Positions 9,001 through 20,690 of a stretch of DNA of 64,000 bases are shown one piece after another (within the stretch, counting starts at the first letter, position 1; each line of letters starts with the position of its first letter). Position numbers and translations under genes: made by a program. The stretch comes from Paralithodes platypus (taxonomy: Eukaryota; Arthropoda; Malacostraca; Decapoda; Lithodidae): assembly GCA_032716605.1 (NCBI GenBank), contig CM064509.1:34230414-34294413 (forward strand), given 5' to 3'. Below the pieces are notes generated by a model. It searched no databases and had not been told where the DNA came from. It saw nothing but the letters and a program-made list of their open reading frames with translations.

Positions 9001-12000
9001 ATGATGGAGTCCTGTGTAATTTGCAATGAAACCCTAGACAATGGGGAGGCAACTGTTGTGCTTCGTCAGAAAGGATGTGATGGTATTAGTGAAGCCAGCA
9101 AACTTCGTGGATTGATGCTCACCACTATTGTAGGACAATCTGTGCACAACAAATGTCGCTTTGAATACTGCAACAGAAATTCCATTAGCCGAGACCTAAG
9201 GAAGAAACAGGAGACTTCATCGACTACCTGCCGTCAGCTCCGATCAAGTGATGGCAAGTTCTTATTTAATGAGCACTGTTTGTTTTGTGGCCATCCTGCT
9301 AAATACGCTGGAAGGAAAAGAGGATTTGATGTATTCCCAGTCAGGACAGGAGACTTCCAATTGACTATTCAGGATGTGTGTAAAAAACGTGGGGACTCCT
9401 GGGCTCATACTGTACAAAGTCGGATTGAATTTGCCCAAGACTTACATGCAGCAGATGCGATATACCACCAACTATGCAGTACCAATTTCCGAACAGGAAA
9501 GAAGATACCAGCTATATACAATCAATCAGGTGAAAGTAGTCAGTACACATCAGGCAGGCCAATTGATTTATTGAAAGCAGAAGCATTTTTGAAAGTGGTT
9601 GAGTACTTACAGAAAAATGAGGATATGCAGATATCTGTAAATAATCTTGTTGAGAAGATGAAAGAGTACTGTGACAAGGAAGCATATACTGCAAAGTACA
9701 TGAAAGTCAAACTAGAAGAACATTTTGGTAACAACATTGTGATCACAAGCAGTGGCACGAAAGGCAACATTGTCACACTCAGAGCTACAGCTTCACATAT
9801 TCTAAAGGAGTTCTACAATTTGCCAAAATTGCAAGACAGTGAGAAAGAGAAGCTTAGGTTGGTTCAGGCAGCTGCAGAACTCATCAAAAGTGACATAAAG
9901 TCCATGGAGTCTATGGGTGATACTTTTCCTAGCTCTGATGGTATTGCCTCCCTGGAAAAGAATTCCGATTTTGTTCCAGAGACTTTGCACCTTCTTCTTC
10001 AAACAATCTTCAGCGAGAAACAAGCTGAGCGCAAAATAGCAGCTATAGGTCAAGCAATTGTTCAAGCTGCTAGACCTAGAATACTAGTAGCACCTCTGCA
10101 GATAGGTCTGTCAGTGCAAATGCACCACCACTTCGGATCAAAGTTTCTCATTGACTGCCTCAATAGTCTTGGATTCTGTTCATCGTACCCTGAAGTAAAA
10201 CGGTTTGAGCGCTCTGCTGCAAAGTTCCAAGGTATTGATGTACCTAACATTACATCACAACATTTCATCCAGTTTGTTGCTGACAATGTAGACCACAACA
10301 TTGTTACACTTGATGGTCGCAACACTTTTCATGGAATGGGTATTATTGCTGCAGTAACACCTATGACCAAACCACGAAAACAGATCCCCAGGATATCAGT
10401 AACAGCAGAGGATGTAGCAGCTGTCGGGAGAATCAAAATACACTTCTATAAATCAACAAACAATGAGACTCAACCCTTGATATATGACAAACTGCATTTG
10501 CCTATCTATGAAGACCCTACAGCAATGCTAGACCTGCTTTGGAAAATTTCTTGGCCACTTCGTTCACCAAGACCTGGGTGGTCAGGAATGATGCAAGCAG
10601 TGTCGCATGGTATCCACCCAGGGAAGTCATCCATTATTTTCCTCCCAATGATTGATATGGATCCAACTAACCTCAGTTGCATATACTCAACTCTCTGTTT
10701 TGTGTCTTCTGAAGCCAAGCGCCAGAATATGCATCCAATCCTCACTTTTGATCAACCTCTCTCAGATGATCCTTGCTGGGGAAAGCACAAACAGTGACCT
10801 GCACTCTATCATACTCCGTCTTGGAGCCTTCCACACTGAAATGAGTTTTCTGGGGTGCATCGGCAAAATCATGTCTGGGACTGGCCTAGGTGAGCTGCTT
10901 GAATTGGTATATGCACCAAATGCTGTTGCCCATATGCTTAGTGGCAAAGCAGTAGCAAGAGCATTCAGGGGACACTGTCTTGTAGATACAGCATTAAATG
11001 CAATGATTATATCTCAGACATTTAGTTTTCCTCTTCCAGAAATGAATTGCGCTGTTCCAGAGACTACAAAGGTTGACAGCACTGCAGATGTGCAATTGGA
11101 AGAAGTTGATGATACTGATAAATCTCTGCCTGTGACAGTTGAAGAAGAGGATTTGCGTCATGCAATTCACATGTATGATGACTTGATGAAAGGTGAATTG
11201 TCTGTAGATGTGGTATGTATGGATGGTGTCCTCGAAAGAGTTAAACAAAGAGTGAATGAAGAAAAAGCTACATTGGCGTCCAATTCCACTGCTCGGTTGT
11301 GGATACAGTATATGACGATGGTTGACCTTCTTCGACAGTTCATCAAAGCTGAGCGTACAGGAAACTGGAGTCTCTACCTGCATACATTACCTGCAATGTT
11401 GCCATACTTCGCTGCTGCTGGCCATAACCATTACGCCAAATCTGTATACATCCACTTGCAACAGATGCATCAGCTCAAGACACAACATCCAGATGTTTAT
11501 GATAAATTCAATGCAGGGTATCATGTTGTACGACGAAGCGACAGATTTTGGGGAGGACTTTCATCTGATTTAGCTATAGAGCAAGTACTAATGAGAAGTA
11601 TGAAGACTACTGGTGGATTAACGCGTGGTCGTGGAATGTCTGAAGCACAATGTACACAGTGGCTGCTGTCCATGCCTGCATGTGCCGATGTCAATATGGC
11701 CATGCAAGAGTTCATGGCAACAAGTTATACTACAAGTGAACAACACAAAGAAGCCACAGATGCAAGACAAAAGAAAGATGAACTTGACATGTTATCAATA
11801 CTGGGTCTCCTGCAAGAAAGAAACCCCTTTGCACAAGACCCAATACTACGGAACATTGTCACAGGTGTCACAGCAGACCAAACTGTCAATGCCCACAAAG
11901 CTTCATAAGTGGGCAGAGAGGTACTCAAAAGTATGGAGGGAAAGAATGTCATGGAGTATGCTTTCAGGAAAAAAAATCAAGTGATAACCCTTGACCACAG

Positions 12001-13426
12001 AGTCTCGCCAAAGGTAGATGGTGAAATGATTCATGTTGATTCCCAGCTGCTCTTTCAACGTCTCATAATGGCTGCACCTGATGTTGTGGATGATATTGAA
12101 AGCATATTCCAATATGAACTGTCTTCTCCTCCATCATCTTTGTTTGAGACCAATGGACTTCTTCGCCAAGCCAATAAACCTTCACTCGCTAATTCAATTT
12201 GGAAATTGGCACAATGCACAGATATGTCAGCTCAAGTTGATGAAGATGCTATGAGCTATGTGATTGATGGAGGCTCTCTTCTACAGCGCTTGCCATGGTC
12301 ACGCGATGTCACATTTAGTTCCATCTGCCAGCGCTATGTAGACTACGTTCACGAGAAGTATAGAAATCCCACAGTTGTATTTGATGGCTATGAAGCAGGT
12401 CATTCTACAAAAGATATTACACATAAGAGAAGGTCCAAAGGAATTGTCGGTATGCAAGTAAATTTTGCTGAAGGAATGTGTGTAAAAACAAAGAAAGAAG
12501 TTTTCCTGGCCAACACAACAAACAAGCAGAAGTTCATTCATATGCTGAGTGCCAAGTTACAAAAGAAAGGCATCAAAACAATTCATGCAGCTGGTGACGC
12601 AGATGTGCTAATTGCAACGACAGCAGTAAATGAGGCATCCAAGTGTCCTACTACACTCATTGAAGAGGATACCGATCTCCTGGTGTTGTTATGCATGCAG
12701 CCAAGCCAGACGGTATTTCCACTGCTCTTCAGGTCAGAGGGACGGCAAATATCAAAGAAGATGAAGAGAATATGGGACATCAATTTGGTAAAGAGGAAAC
12801 TGGGCCAAGATACATGCACATTATTGCCAGTAATACATGCTATTACTGGCTGTGATACAACCTCCCGTATGTTTGGTATTGGGAAAGACTCTGCTCTTCG
12901 GAAACTAAGAAGTGACAGTGATATGCAAGAATATGCAAAGGTTTTTCTTAGACAATCTTCAATGGCAGAAATTACAGCTGCTGGTGAGAAGTTAGTGAGT
13001 CGTCTGTATAGTGGTGACAAAAACGAGGGATTGGACTCTCTATGTTACAGATTGTTTTGTGAGAAGGCAATGAGAGGCAGCTATTCTGTTCAAGTACACA
13101 CCCTTCCTCCAACAGCATCAGCTTTATGTTACCATAGTGCCCGTACATATTTTCAGTGCCAAGAGTGGATGGGTAACACTTTGAAGCCAGAGGAGTGGGG
13201 ATGGATATGTAATCAAGGCCAATTAGAACCCAAAACTACAGACTTGGCAGCTGCCCCAGAATCACTGCTGCAGATTGTGCGCTGCAAGTGTAAAGTTAAT
13301 TGCGACACTCGACGCTGCTCATGCAGAAAACATGGCCTGGAATGTTCAGCTGCATGTGGAGAATGCAGAGGGGTTGGGTGCACAAATGCAATGGCATCTG
13401 AAGATAGCTTTGTAGACAGTGAATGA
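9001..13426 (+). pseudogene. Large zinc-motif / FEN1-like nuclease / CXC-domain protein, broken copy
   Basis: About 1,475 codons in one uninterrupted exon. Residues 5-60 (CVICNETL ... VHNKCRFEYC) and about 90-180 (HCLFCGHPAKYAG ... HQLCSTNF) carry Cys/His pairs that look zinc-binding. A long middle region has the motif FVADNVDHNIVTLDGRN. From about 12,250 there is a FEN1/XPG-like order of acidic motifs: YVIDGGSLL (Asp codon 12266), VVFDGYEAG with KDITHKRR (12383), AAGDADVLIA (12596, 12602), EEDTDLLVLL (12668, 12674), then AITGCDTTSRMFGIGK (12854), like the FEN family helix-3-turn-helix. The C-terminus (13283-13423) is a CXC/tesmin-like cysteine array (CKCKVNC, RCSCRKHG, CSAACGEC). The frame shifts near 10757-10765 (after TFDQPL, before QMILAGES), and an in-frame TAA lies at 11906-11908 (after NAHKAS). 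I recall this as a multi-copy uncharacterised family in aquatic animals. Function unknown; nuclease activity is inferred from motifs. Confidence 0.78.
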
Positions 13427-13509
13427 ATGAAATATATACATGGAGATGTTCAAGATGATTAACCCTTTCACGTTCTGATGACGGTTCTGGCCATCATAGG
13501 TTCCCGAGG

Positions 13510-13900
13510 CTTCATTTTTTTTTTTAGCAAATGTTTATTTAAAGGAAAGTGTGTTTTTTATTTCATTTTCTTTTATTCTCTGGGTTATTATAGATGAAAA
13601 TTCAAACTATGATACATCATTCAAAAGCTAATTTATTCAGCTACACAATGGTATGTGGTAATCCGAATGATTTTATTGTTATTATTTTTGTTTTTTTGGC
13701 AAACATTTATTTGAAGGAAAGCGTGTTTTATTTAATTTTTCTTTACACTGGGCTACTATTGATCAAAATTCAAACTATGATACATTATTCAAAAGCTAAT
13801 TTACTCAGCTACTTGATGATATCATCAAAATTATTCTATCTTTGTTAGGTATTTTTTGACAATTGTTTCTAGAAGGAAAGTGTTAAATTTTTGCCTTTCG
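13510..13900 (+). repeat. Degenerate tandem repeat, about 175-bp period
   Basis: Two long copies (about 13512-13647 and 13690-13817) share ATTCAAACTATGATACAT and TTCAAAAGCTAATTTA. A third partial copy is near 13850-13895 (TCTAGAAGGAAAGTGTT). It lies just downstream of the large pseudogene and encodes nothing convincing. Confidence 0.7.
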
Positions 13901-14600
13901 GCTATACTCAAATCGTCTTTTTTGCCTTTTATTTTGAGTTTAGATTTTTATTGAGCACAGTACCTTAAAGAACAACCCTTTACCTACCAAACAAGACCAA
14001 TCCCAACCCTCTACAATGAATAATAATGGTGATACACTCATTTGATGTACAACATTCTGTGTTACCGCTACAATATGTTTATGATTAACATGCTTATTTT
14101 TAACCATGTTCCACCAATCCCATTTTTCTCTACTTTTGATATGTGATGTAATAAAGCATTAGGAACATCATACAACAGGTTTCATTTCTGTTCTAATTAT
14201 TTCCATCATAGGCCATAATTTGTGCTAGATTGACTGGACTATTTCCCCATATGTAATGCCCTATATCACCCACCATTATTACCTGAAAACAAGGGCGGGT
14301 GCCCAACCCCGGAAGAGGTTGAAATAGGGGAGATATCTCCCCGCCAAAGGCGGCTTTCTAGGGCCTTTCCTAGCTGATGCTGAGAGGATTTGGTTCTAGT
14401 CATATGGTGATGGGCTGGTCTATCAGAGTAAGAGTTGAGCATTCTCTGCCATACCCTTAGTTTACTCTGACTGTTCCTTTCGCTTATATATTTTCTAGAT
14501 CTCTCTTCCATGGATTGACGTCTCTACTGCCAACCTAGATGTTGACAGACTGGGAGCCAAAGCATCACATTATTCCCTTGCCCCTCAAATTTCCCTTCAT
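13901..14600. other. No gene recognised
   Basis: AT-rich to 14280, then a more balanced stretch around 14285-14500. I see no coding sequence or RNA gene. Confidence 0.4.
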
Positions 14601-14822
14601 AATTGTTAAGGGGCACAGGGCCCTGGGTGGGGCTTTTGTGTCCCGGGCATTTCTGCACCCTCCTCAGCCCCTCGCTTGGGAGCGGCTTCGGTCACCTGGG
14701 CTTTCTTAGTAGTAAAGCTGGGAGGGTTCTGTGGGGGCACTTGGTTATGGCCTTGGCCTTGCTCAGGACATTGGGGCTATTCGGGCAGACAGCCTGGCCA
14801 ACAACATTAACAACAACCTGAA
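14601..14822 (+). repeat. Possible divergent (CAA)n-tailed element
   Basis: It has GCGGCTTCGGTCACCTGGG, then GGGCAGACAGCCTGGCC and an AACAACATTAACAACAACC tail, a weak match to the 3' end of the SINE-like family. The 5' part does not align by eye. Confidence 0.35.
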
Positions 14823-15595
14823 AACATAAAAGATACAGGGGTGATAAAGAAAGGAAAACAAAGCATAGAAATCAGTGTGATGATTATAGTACAGTAATAC
14901 AAAACAGAAGTCTATTTCACCTGTGTCTGGAACCGTGGTCCTGCTGCTCTTAGCCGGCAGGTTTTTATATCTTTCAGCTTCTGCTAGTTTGTCTTATGGC
15001 TTTCAATGTCTCAGTGGGGAGGGCATTGGGGTGTGGGCTCTAGCCTTCCTTGTGGGGTGTCCCTGCCCTCTCAGGGGCAAGTTATTGTTTTCTATATTAT
15101 GGCAGCGACTGACAAAACAATCAACAAATCTGAATCCTCCCCCCTCTCAGCCCCCACCCAGGTGATGGCAGCCCTTCACATGCAGGCACTCGATATCTTC
15201 TCCCTGCGGTGGATATATTAGCTGATCTTCATGCCCATCCTAACTAACCAGATGCGACACTTCCGCGTCTGCCTACTCCTGATCATGTGTATGATGTAGC
15301 AGTAGGCTACAGCAGGCTACTAGCCTTCCACCTAAAGCTGACCATTCCACTGAGTTTACTCTAACTGAGGTGCATGACTCTTCGTAATTCTCTACACATA
15401 TGGCTTGTCTGGATCTTCCGAACAGTAAAGTATTACCGCCTCCCTCACTAGCTTCTGATTCTCGGCAACCCGCTAACTTGCATGGTGGGGGGGTATCCAC
15501 CTCTCCTTCCCCCTCTCTTCAATTGCGTTCTGATCGACCATCCAACTTCACAAGATTTCCTGCCTACTGACTCTGCGAAACTTTCTAATTAGCCT
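14823..15595. other. Probable 5' region of the I-like retrotransposon
   Basis: No clean reading frame. The Ser/Pro-rich coding texture near 15,130-15,590 suggests decayed 5' sequence of the retrotransposon that follows. Low certainty. Confidence 0.3.
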
Positions 15596-17067
15596 TTGGG
15601 TGAAGTCCCCTATGGTTCTTCCTCGTTTGCTCCATCAGTTCCTCGTAATGAGTCACCTCATAATTCCCGGTCTGCGTCAGCATGGGATAATGTCACTACA
15701 GTTCTGTACATCCTCAGTCAGCATAAAACCTGCCATCATGTGTATACACCTCTCACAACTCTTCTTCATTTTGATGAGATGTTTGGAGACCATTCATGGC
15801 CCTGCTATCTTCTCCTCCACCCAGATAGCCCTCTGACTCATTGTACCTTGAACATTGCCTGTTATTGGTTTTCCCCACTCTTGATATGTCTTTACAGCCC
15901 TCTGCTCGTGGTCATTGGCTGATAGAGGACACCACCGAGGACCAGTCGGCTGCCTACCTTCGCATTCGTGAGGTGGCTGATTTTCCAGTCACTGTTTTCT
16001 TAAAGTTTGTGCCCTTTTACACTCAATTTAACTTATAATCCCCTTTTTATGTCTCCTTATTCCTTGTAGCCATTTTTACCGATACTGCCCATTTTAATAC
16101 TTGACCCGATATGCCTTCTTATCACCTAATGCTTCGGGCCGGCCCTGTGAGAGTTTCAGATCGGAACTCAGTGGTCTGGTTAAACTAATGAAGAAAAAAA
16201 GAAAGACTGTAAGGGTTCATGATCAGCTTAATTCCATTCAAAGCACTGTCGTTCTCCCACACACGGATGTCCACCCAGATCCTACTTTTTCCTTGATTCC
16301 TTACAACTCAGGGGTTACAATTGTACTGACGTTTCTATCTACCAGGCGAACATCCGTTGTTCATCCAACACTCAATGTTGCCCGCCTCACTTTTTCAGGA
16401 AGTACTCTCCCTAATAAGGTTGTGATATTGGGTGAGCGGAGAGATGTTCTCCCTTACGTCCCTAACCCCCTTCCATGTAGACATTGCTCTTTATATACTC
16501 ATTCTACTAAGGTGTGCTGTTATTCTCCTGTATGTGCCTATTGTAGCTCAACATCCCATGCTACGCTTTGGAATTGTGAAGAGGCAAAGTGTGTCAATTG
16601 TGGTGGACCCCATCATACTTGTTCGAAGACTTGTGAATTTTATGTTTACTGAGCTCAAACAACTTATGACGAGGTCCGGTTACTCGGTCTCACGAGCTAA
16701 GCATGAGTTAGCAGTGAAAGGTGGCCACGATCCAGCTAAAAAAAACTCTTACAGAACTGCTTTACTGAAATTCAGGGCCATTCAGCATTCTGAACACTGA
16801 TTTTTTTCTCTCCCCTACCTCTCATTCTCCCACCGTCCGCGTGCCACATCCGCTAACGATACTTGTCTGCACCGGTAATACTAAGCCTGCATCTATTCCT
16901 CCTTCCACTTCCTCTGCATGTTCAAAATCTCCCCAACTGGACCCGAAGATGTCTTCTACCCTGCCTTCTGATGGCCCTTGCCCTTCTCCTCCTGCTCCCG
17001 CAATTCTTACTGCCAATCCATTTGATGTCTTACCATCTAAAACTCCCCTTACTGCCCCAGTAGATGC

Positions 17068-17080
17068 AACCATGGAATGT
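17068..17080 (+). repeat. Left target-site duplication of SINE-like insertion
   Basis: AACCATGGAATGT, repeated exactly at 17895-17907 on the other side of the insertion. Confidence 0.85.
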
Positions 17081-17894
17081 TGAATGAAGGCTGGTCCTAT
17101 CCAGAATGATGTTTGGCATCCTTTATCCAACCTTAGCCGTTTCTGTCTATCTCTTTTACTGTACAGTAGACCCCCGCTCTTTCGGATTAATTGGGGGAGA
17201 CCCCTGTCCGAAAGTGTCAAAAGTCCGAAAAGGCCGAGTCCGAATCGGATTTGTCCGAATGGCTGAAATAATGTCCGAAGTTTATAAGTCCGAAACTCGG
17301 CTCTTCGGTCCGAATGCGAATTAATTTTTCTCAGCCTTTGAGACAAATCCGAAAGGCTGAAATAATGTCCAAAGTTTATACGTCCGAATACACATTCACC
17401 TAACCAGACAAGTCCGAAACTCGGCTCTTTGGTCCGAATGCGATTTAATTTTTCTCAGCCTTTCAGACAAATCCGAAATTCTGAACCATGAGACCGAAGT
17501 TAAATGTAGTCCGAAAAGGACGGAGGTATTTTCTCAGTCTTTCAGACAAATCCGAAAGGCTGAACCATGAGTCCGAATTGAAATACTAGTCTGAAAATCT
17601 GGGAATTCCGAAAGATTGAAATCCGAAAGAGCGGGGGTTTACTGTACTTCTTTTCCATCTAGGTGCTGGCGAGATCGCCCGATTGGGTGGCACTTCAAGG
17701 GAGGCTGCGGACAGTGGGGGCATTGGCACGGAGGTGCAAGCCTGTGGGCTGATGATACATTCCCCGTTGCTCTCTCAGAGACAGATCTCCTCTCACCCTT
17801 GCCCCTTTGGGGGCCCGAGCATCTGGAGTGGCATCGGTCTACCGGACTCGGGACTGTACGGCCAAACAGTCTGGGGAACTACAACAACAACAAA
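17081..17894 (+). mobile_element. SINE-like retroposon with (CAA)n tail, containing a nested MITE
   Basis: It is flanked by a perfect 13-bp duplication (17068-17080 and 17895-17907) and ends in a CAA run. Without the nested MITE (17164-17644) it is about 331 bp and aligns from end to end with the copy at 18408-18737 (AGGCTGGTCCTATCCAGA at the start, GAGATCGCCCGATTGGGTGG in the middle, CAGTCTGGGGAACTA at the end). I do not see convincing Pol III A/B boxes, so it may be a LINE-derived non-autonomous unit and not a classical tRNA SINE. Confidence 0.85.
17164..17644. mobile_element. MITE with TA target duplication (Tc1/mariner-pogo style)
   Basis: 481 bp, flanked by TA at 17162-17163 and 17645-17646. 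The left end CAGTAGACCCCCGCTCTTTC matches the complement of the right end CAGTAAACCCCCGCTCTTTC. The inside is made of internal repeats of GTCCGAAA and CAGCCTTT-type units. There is no coding capacity, so it would need a transposase in trans. The superfamily is inferred from TA and the CAGT ends. Confidence 0.88.
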
Positions 17895-18407
17895 AACCAT
17901 GGAATGTACGCCTGGTAAACAAGGTCGTGACCAACCTGATGACCCAGAATCACTGTCACCTAAGGGTTATTAAGAGTAAGAAGTTGGCAAGATGTAGTTC
18001 TTCTACTTTTTCCCCTGTTTCCTCACCTACCCGCCACCCCCTTCGTTTGCCTGTTAAATCTCTTTCTACTGTCAAACCTGCGTTATCATCAACCGTCCGC
18101 TCCAAATCTTCGGCTGCAACAATTGAGCCGCTGGGACCTACTTCTTGTCCATCATCTCCATCCCGCCTCCCTCTGCGGGTGTCACTGGTGTTTTGTTGAT
18201 AGATGGCAAGCTACTTCCTTTCTTACGAAAGACAATCTTACTGCCATAGTTCGTGACTTTGTGAAATGCACCATAGATCCAGTTGACGCATAGGCTACAA
18301 ACATGATTCACATGCTTTTGTTCTTACCATTTGAAGCTTCGCTGTGACATGTTATCCTTGACGACTAAAAGATTTTAACCAGTACAGTATAGCCAACCAG
18401 GCTCGGG

Positions 18408-18737
18408 TGAAGGCTGGTCCTATCCAGAGTGAGGTTTGGCATCCTCTACCCTACATTAGCCGTCTCTGTCTGTCTCTTTTACTGTACTACTTTTCTTTCT
18501 AGGTGCTGGTGAGATCGCCCGATTGGGTGGCACTGCAAGGGAGTCTGCGGACAGTGGGGTATTGGCCCGGGGGTGCAAGCACGTGGGCTGATGATCCTCT
18601 ACTCTGCTGACCTCTCAGAGACAGATCTCATCTCTCCCTGGCTCCTTCGGGGGCCTGAGCATCTGGAGCGGCTTCGGTCTACCAGACTCGGGACTGATCA
18701 GCCAGACAGTCTGGGGAACTATAACAACAGCAACAAC
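18408..18737 (+). mobile_element. SINE-like retroposon with (CAA)n tail, second copy
   Basis: 330 bp. It is flanked by AACCAGGCTCGG (18396-18407) and AACCAGGTTCGG (18738-18749), a 12-bp duplication with one mismatch. It is intact relative to the 17.1 kb copy and lies in the ORF1-ORF2 junction of the same host retrotransposon. Confidence 0.87.
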
Positions 18738-18894
18738 AACCAGGTTCGGTCTTATATAACCAATGGATCGCTCTTTGCTCGACGGCATCTCTCTACAACT
18801 TCTGGCAGACCTCTACAACGTATGTTTCCAGCCAAACCTGGAAGCACCTCAATTATTGGTTTACACAATCTTACACCATTAACATTTAATTTAA

Positions 18895-20690
18895 CTCTTA
18901 TATTGTCCAATGGAACGCCAATGGCCTCTTCTCCAGGGTTCGCCAAGGAGAGGTCTAACGTCTCCTTAAAGAATTAGTATCTATTTGTCTCTGCCTTAAG
19001 CATGTTGGACGAAGTCAACCTACTATCCTTGATTATATTTTAGTGTGCCGCTGACCTTCTACAGGGAATGAGCTGGGTTCTGCTATATATGTCCACAACG
19101 GTCGGACATTTAATATCCTCCCTCCACAGGATGATTACCTTCAGTGTTCGGCCATACAGTAGTGTCTCCCGGGAGAATCTTCATTAACAATATGTAACAT
19201 TTATAACCAACTTTAGTTTTCATTATGAATTGAGTCGTCTTCATCTCTTCCTGTCTTCCTTCTCCGAACCCCTACTTTTGGTAGGCGATTTTAATAGCCA
19301 TAGTCCAGTGTGGCATTTCAATACATTGAAGACATTTGATCATCATTTTTATTGCCTCGGTTTTAATCACATACCTACGTATTTCTCCCGCACACATGGT
19401 ATTTTTTTATTAGATGACATATCCATCTGTTCGTCCTCCATAATTGACTGATTTGACTGGCATACATTAGATGACTCATATACCAGTGACCATTATCCGA
19501 TTGTCATTTCCTACTTGGATCTCCATCAGGCACCAACACGTCCGCGTTACAATTTTTGTAAGGCAAATTGAGACAACTTTCACTTGCGTTTCGTTTCTTA
19601 AACATGCGGTGGATAAAACCATCCCTGTGTCCTCTGGTTCCACTCTGCATCCAAATGTCCCTCGGTGGAAGGATGATCTCAAGTGTTTGGTGCGTGAGAA
19701 GCATGCTGTTGGTCAACGATTGGAGCAACTCGACAGGCGTTTCTGTTCCTTAGACTCAAAGCACCCTCCGACACTCCCTACTCTTAGCGTCATGGTTTCT
19801 CTTCTTATTGAGATTTAAGCATAACAATGGCAAACAAGTGATTGCTAATATTCTTAGCCACCATTTAGCTTCTTTCAGTAATCTTGCGAATCTTAGTGCA
19901 GATCTCCGTCGCAAACACCAAGATGCGGAATCCCCCGCACTTTGCCACTAATGATTGTCTTGTTTATAATGAATCTTTTACTATGATTTGAATTGGACGC
20001 AGTGCTGATCTCCTGCTCTTCCTCAGCCTCTGGTCCTAATGACATCAGTTTTGACTTGCTCAAACACTTTGCTCCTTTGGCGAAATTGTAACTTTTACAA
20101 TTCTTCAAACACTTTTTCCAAACCTGGCAAAGATCCAAGCTCCCCTGCTAATTATTGGCCCAGTTCTTTGACTAACTGTATTTGTAAACTGATGGAGAAG
20201 ATGGCTAACATGTGTTTATCGTGGTGTATTCGACAGTTCCACAATCTTTCTCCTACTTAGTTTGGTTCCCAGCCTTATTTATCTACCCTAGATTCCCATA
20301 TCTTCCTTGACTTTTCCATTCGACGAGGATTTGACTTTCGTAAAATCACTGTACCAGTCTTCTTTGATATCCAGGAAGCATACGATACTATCTGGTGTTA
20401 TTCGGTGTATGGACTCTTTATGGTCGTGGGATTCGGGGATGCCTCTTCATGTTTATCTCCAACTTTCCACCTTCTACATTGAATCCCACAAGGGAGCATT
20501 TTAAGTTGTGCCTGTTTTACCATCGCGATAAACAGTGTTCTTGTACACTTACCACATGGGGTTCAGCATAACCTCTATGTTGAAGATCTTTCGATTTATT
20601 ATTCCTCCCGCTCCCTCCGGCACCCAGCGGATTCTGAATAAAGCTATCAATAACATAACAGGTTGGGCTACATCTGTTGGTTCCCAACAG
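18895..20690 (+). pseudogene. I/Jockey-type retrotransposon ORF2 (AP endonuclease + RT), decayed
   Basis: Endonuclease blocks: VQWNANGLFSRVRQGEV (near 18910), LLLVGDFNSHSPVWHF (about 19273-19320) and SDHYPIV (19486-19506), which are the catalytic Asn/Asp/His surroundings of EEP nucleases. RT blocks: KPGKDPSSPANYW (about 20120-20160), FFDIQEAYDTIW (about 20357-20395, motif A) and LYVEDLSIYYS (about 20570-20602), where the usual YxDD has become YVED. An AINNITGWATSVG thumb block is near 20645. Stops and frameshifts occur throughout. No RNase H is recognisable. Confidence 0.8.

Larger units (their letters stand above)
15600..18199 (+). pseudogene. I/Jockey-type retrotransposon ORF1 (gag-like, zinc knuckle), interrupted
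   Basis: This is the ORF1 nucleic-acid-binding protein of a non-LTR element, in pieces. At 15841-16038 the block HWLIEDTTEDQSAAYLRIR resembles the ORF1 fold domain. At 16101-16652 three zinc knuckles lie in tandem: CRHCSLYTHSTKVC, CAYCSSTSHATLWNC and CVNCGGPHHTCSKTC (about 16476-16637), fitting CX2CX4HX4-5C. A Ser/Pro-rich tail continues at 16841-17067 and resumes after a retroposon insertion at about 17908-18199 (SKKLARCSSSTF). The frame changes several times and stops are frequent, so it is inactive. The role, RNA binding in the RNP, is from family knowledge. Confidence 0.75.

Noticed and set aside
13457..13500. Left end of another TTAA MITE (TTAACCCTTTCACG)
   Set aside because: No matching right end was found within about 1 kb.
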